Part shown: piece by piece, positions 6,331-8,921 of the stretch | How the letters are laid out: the number at the start of each line of letters is the position of its first letter | Position numbering within the stretch: position 1 is the stretch's first letter | From: Cyclobacteriaceae bacterium | GTDB taxonomy: Bacteria > Bacteroidota > Bacteroidia > Cytophagales > Cyclobacteriaceae | DNA length: 8,921 nucleotides | Reading direction: 5' to 3' | Assembly (NCBI GenBank): GCA_029880385.1 | Contig: JAOUOM010000044.1 | Location: 1 to 8,921 of the forward strand | Program-made: the position numbers and the translations under genes | The notes under the pieces: generated by a model | Seen by the model: only the letters and a program-made list of their open reading frames with translations | The model's database searches: none | Told to the model about the DNA's origin: nothing

Positions 6331-8319
6331 ATGAAAAATTCGTATTTCAGACTGTTCTTTTTTGTGGGGACGCTGGCCCTTTTGGGCTATGGCCTTACAA
6401 AATGTACCGCACCAGACAGCTCATCAGGTGTATTAAGTAGCAGCACAGCCGATGAGGTGTTTGTTGCACCCGGCGAAAAAGACACCTATTACATGTTTAC
6501 ATCCGGAGGATTTAGTGGTCAGGTGGGTGTCTATGGGTTGCCTTCCGGCCGTTTGTTTCGTGTGATCCCTGTGTTTAGCCAGGATCCGGAAAAAGCATAC
6601 GGCTACAATGAAGAAACCAAGCCATTGCTGCAAACCAGCTGGGGATTCGTTCCCTGGGATGACTCCCACCACCCTGAACTTTCACAAACCGATGGCGAAA
6701 CCGACGGCAAGTGGTTGTTTATTAATGGTAACAACACACCCCGCGTAGCCCGGATCAACCTGGCAACGATGGAAACAGAGGAAATCATCGAAGTACCAAA
6801 TGTGGGAGGAAACCATGCCTCTGCGTTTGTGACCCAAAACACCGAATACCTGACGGCTGCCACTCGTTTTAGTGTGCCGGTTCCTCAGTCCGATGTGGAG
6901 ATTGCCTCCTATGCCGACAAATTCAATGGCGTTTTTACCTTTATTTCCATTGCACCGGAAGATGGCAATATGGAAGTTGCCTTCCAGATATTGGCCCCTC
7001 CATTTAATTGGGACCTTTCTCATGCAGGAAAAGGAAAATCTCATGGATGGATGTTTTTCTCCAGCTATAATGCCGAAAAATCAAACACAATGCTTGAGAA
7101 AAATGCCTCACAGTTTGATAAAGACTTTATCGCAGCAGTCAACTGGAAAAAAGCAGAAGAATACATTGCTCAGGGAAAATTCAAGGAAATCGATGTTGAC
7201 TACATGAACAATGAGTGGAACGAAAAAACCCAGATGGCTACTTCCAACAAACGTAGCAAGGTGAAACTTCTGATCCCTTCTGAATGCCCCGGATTGGTCT
7301 ATTTCTTACCAACACCCAAATCTCCTCACGGTGTGGACGTTGACCCTACGGGAAGTTACATCGTGGGTGGTGGCAAATTGTCTGCTGACATGGCGGTACA
7401 CTCTTTTGATAAAATGATTGCTTCCATTGAAAGCGGCGATTTCGAAACGGAAATTGATGGCATCCCTGTATTGAAGTATGAAAGTATCCTTCATGGAATC
7501 GTGAAGCAGCCAGGCTTAGGCCCTTTGCATACCGAATTTGATGGTCGTGGTAATGCCTATACGACTTTCTTTATTTCTTCTGAAGTGGTTAAATGGAAAG
7601 TTGAAACACAGGAAATCCTTGACCGTGTGCCTACCTACTATTCAGTCGGTCACCTGATGATCCCGGGTGGTGATTCACGAAAACCTGAAGAAGGAGGAAA
7701 ATACCTCGTGGCGTTGAATAAAATCACCAAAGACAGGTACCTGCCTACAGGTCCGGAACTTACCCAGTCAGCACAGTTGTACGATATTTCAGGTGAAAAA
7801 ATGCGTTTGTTGGCAGATTTCCCTACTGTAGGCGAGCCACACTATGCACAAGGTATCATTGCCGATAAAATCTCCGGGCGTCAGGTGCAGACCTTCCTGC
7901 TGGAAGAAAATGAACACCCGTATGCCACCAAACGGGAGTCTCAGGCGCGTGTTGAACGTAATGGCAATGAAGTACACGTTTACATGACATCTATCCGAAG
8001 CCACTTTGCACCCGACAATATCGAAGGAATACGTGTGGGTGACAAAGTATACTTCCACGTAACCAACCTGGAACAAGACTGGGACGTACCGCATGGATTT
8101 GCCATGATGGGAGCCAGAAATTCTGAATTGCTGATGATGCCAGGTCAGACAGAAACCCTTGTTTGGGAACCTCAAAAAACAGGTGTTTTCCCATTCTATT
8201 GCACAGATTTCTGTTCTGCACTTCATCAGGAAATGCAAGGCTATGTGCGCGTATCCCCTAAAGGATCAAACACACAATTGAAATGGAGTTTGGGCGATGA
8301 AGGAGGAAGTGCCGAATAA
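6331..8319 (+). CDS. nosZ: Nitrous-oxide reductase, clade II (Sec-type)
   Basis: A 662-residue periplasmic copper enzyme that reduces N2O to N2. The N-terminus (MKNSYFRLFFFVGTLALL) is a Sec-type signal without a twin arginine, the mark of clade II. It is followed by Cys25 in a non-ideal lipobox (LTKC), so lipidation is possible but uncertain. The beta-propeller domain holds the CuZ histidines: His113-His114 in DSHHPELSQTDG, His162 in GGNHASAF, His333 in SPHGVDVDP, His400 in GPLHTEFDGRGNAYTT and His441 in VGHLMIPGG. The seventh ligand is not obvious by eye. The C-terminal cupredoxin domain has a complete CuA site: His588 in VPHGF, then Cys624, Cys628, His632 and Met635 in CTDFCSALHQEM. An Asp stands where clade I has the Trp of CxWFC. 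Length, start and both domains are intact. It is probably co-transcribed with the upstream cytochrome. A large hairpin with a T-tract follows the stop. Confidence 0.98.
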   Translation: MKNSYFRLFFFVGTLALLGYGLTKCTAPDSSSGVLSSSTADEVFVAPGEKDTYYMFTSGGFSGQVGVYGLPSGRLFRVIPVFSQDPEKAYGYNEETKPLLQTSWGFVPWDDSHHPELSQTDGETDGKWLFINGNNTPRVARINLATMETEEIIEVPNVGGNHASAFVTQNTEYLTAATRFSVPVPQSDVEIASYADKFNGVFTFISIAPEDGNMEVAFQILAPPFNWDLSHAGKGKSHGWMFFSSYNAEKSNTMLEKNASQFDKDFIAAVNWKKAEEYIAQGKFKEIDVDYMNNEWNEKTQMATSNKRSKVKLLIPSECPGLVYFLPTPKSPHGVDVDPTGSYIVGGGKLSADMAVHSFDKMIASIESGDFETEIDGIPVLKYESILHGIVKQPGLGPLHTEFDGRGNAYTTFFISSEVVKWKVETQEILDRVPTYYSVGHLMIPGGDSRKPEEGGKYLVALNKITKDRYLPTGPELTQSAQLYDISGEKMRLLADFPTVGEPHYAQGIIADKISGRQVQTFLLEENEHPYATKRESQARVERNGNEVHVYMTSIRSHFAPDNIEGIRVGDKVYFHVTNLEQDWDVPHGFAMMGARNSELLMMPGQTETLVWEPQKTGVFPFYCTDFCSALHQEMQGYVRVSPKGSNTQLKWSLGDEGGSAE

Positions 8320-8327
8320 ATAATCAT

Positions 8328-8415
8328 AGGGCTGTGCCGGGAACTTGTCATTTCGGATACGAAGAGGATAAACCAACCGAAATGATTGCTTACCAAGGGT
8401 ACAGCCCTTCTTTTT
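8328..8415 (+). terminator. Large nested hairpin with T-tract after nosZ
   Basis: The outer arms AGGGCTGTGCC (8328-8338) and GGTACAGCCCT (8398-8408) pair over 11 bp with one G-U. Inside, CTTG (8344-8347) pairs with CAAG (8394-8397), and TCATTTCGG (8348-8356) pairs perfectly with CCGAAATGA (8377-8385). The loop is about 20 nt, and there are bulges of 5 and 8 nt. TTCTTTTT (8408-8415) follows directly. It begins 9 bp after the nosZ stop. It may be a terminator, a partial terminator, or a 3' stabiliser that keeps nosZ mRNA more abundant than the downstream nos mRNA. Confidence 0.75.
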
Positions 8416-8520
8416 GAATACAGAATTGCCAGTGCCTTATTCTTTCCTGCCAATGGATTTTTCCTTGGACTGCATACTACCCGAAAACATATGTGTATAA
8501 GGCTCATAAGAGACAATCAG
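8416..8520. other. Spacer between the nosZ hairpin and the downstream leader structure
   Basis: I see no gene here, and no exact TAnnTTTG box or FNR-like palindrome. If the hairpin after nosZ ends transcription, a promoter for the downstream nos genes should lie in this stretch or in the following structured region, but I cannot identify one. Confidence 0.35.
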
Positions 8521-8596
8521 GATCAGGTGAAATGAACCACGCGAGTCCGGAAGAGACCCGTCGGGTCAATCAGGGGAACATGGACTTGACCTGATC
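8521..8596 (+). promoter_or_regulatory. Branched inverted-repeat structure before the next nos gene
   Basis: The outer arms GATCAGGT (8521-8528) and ACCTGATC (8589-8596) are a perfect 8-bp inverted repeat. Within it, AGTCC (8544-8548) pairs with GGACT (8582-8586), and GACCC-GTC-GGGTC (8555-8567) forms its own hairpin. It ends 21 bp before the ATG at 8618 and has no T-tract, so it is not a standard terminator. It could be a leader RNA structure, a protein site or a small palindromic repeat. A 20-codon open frame (8532-8594, MNHASPEETRRV...) lies inside it; nothing shows that it is translated. Confidence 0.5.
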
Positions 8597-8617
8597 TCGT
8601 ATAAAACAAACATTAAC

Positions 8618-8921
8618 ATGAAATCGAAAGCCAAATACCTTTTTATCATTGGATCATTGTCCCTGTTGGGCTTGTTCTGGTTGCCCTTGTGGCGTATTAC
8701 GCTGGATGCCCCCCAATATCCGGATGGGGTAAGTATGTATATATACATCAATAAAATTGGGGGTAGTACACCCGGAACCCTTCAGAATATCAATATCCTG
8801 AACCACTACATTGGGATGAAATATATTGAGCCGGACTCCATACCGGAATTGACCTACTTTCCCTATATAATCATCGGTATGTCTTTTTTGGGATTGCTGT
8901 TTGGACTACTTAACAAACGGG
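8618..8921 (+). CDS. Small membrane protein of clade II nos clusters, NosB-like (3' end missing)
   Basis: 101 codons are visible without a stop; the gene runs off the window. The start is a hydrophobic segment (YLFIIGSLSLLGLFWLPLW, residues 7-25), then a polar periplasmic part with LDAPQYPDGVSMYIYINKIGG and NINILNHYIGMKYIEP, then a second hydrophobic segment from about 82 (FPYIIIGMSFLGLLFGLL). I recognise the DAPQYP...NHYIGMK pattern as that of a conserved membrane protein often encoded just downstream of clade II nosZ, called NosB in Wolinella-type clusters. I recall this from the family and could not search it, so the symbol is left blank. Its role is not established. It is on the same strand as nosZ but 298 bp away, beyond two RNA-structure candidates, so it may have its own promoter or be read through. 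ATG 8618 is preceded by AAACAAACATTAAC, without a Shine-Dalgarno. Confidence 0.8.
   Translation, partial: MKSKAKYLFIIGSLSLLGLFWLPLWRITLDAPQYPDGVSMYIYINKIGGSTPGTLQNINILNHYIGMKYIEPDSIPELTYFPYIIIGMSFLGLLFGLLNKR

Overview
The window looks like a chromosomal segment of a Bacteroidota bacterium. None of the seven visible start codons has a Shine-Dalgarno sequence. Several start regions carry a TAnnTTTG box, the -7 element of the Bacteroidota housekeeping sigma factor. The cytochrome lipoprotein has the phylum's usual 'SC-GGGG' start. NosZ is of the Sec-exported clade II type common in this phylum. I cannot name a genus.

Left part (1-1975): the 3' part of an M20 amidohydrolase (AbgB-like) ending in a clear intrinsic terminator, then a small RDD-family membrane protein, also followed by terminator-like hairpins. 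Middle (1991-4987): two divergent genes sharing a 78-bp promoter region. On the minus strand is a GNAT-acetyltransferase/nitrilase fusion (YhcX-like). On the plus strand is a cystathionine beta-synthase-type PLP enzyme with tandem CBS domains, closed by a strong terminator.

Right part (5091-8921): the beginning of a nitrous oxide reduction (nos) cluster. In order it holds a Crp/Fnr-type regulator without an Fe-S cluster, a monohaem c-type cytochrome lipoprotein, clade II nosZ, and the start of a small membrane protein of the type found beside clade II nosZ (cut by the window end). The likely scheme is that the regulator binds a palindrome, TATGAT-CTGA-ATCATA, upstream of the cytochrome gene. 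Cytochrome and nosZ would then be co-transcribed (24-bp gap), and the cytochrome would pass electrons to NosZ, which reduces N2O to N2 in the periplasm.

Most worth a second look: (i) the palindrome sits almost exactly where a class II FNR activator would bind and departs from the FNR half-site in a way that may match the regulator's changed recognition helix; (ii) an 81-nt nested hairpin with a T-tract directly after nosZ, and a second branched structure just before the next nos gene; (iii) -7 boxes so close to two start codons that leaderless mRNAs are predicted. I saw no mobile element, CRISPR array, tRNA or rRNA, and no clearly undescribed multi-gene system.
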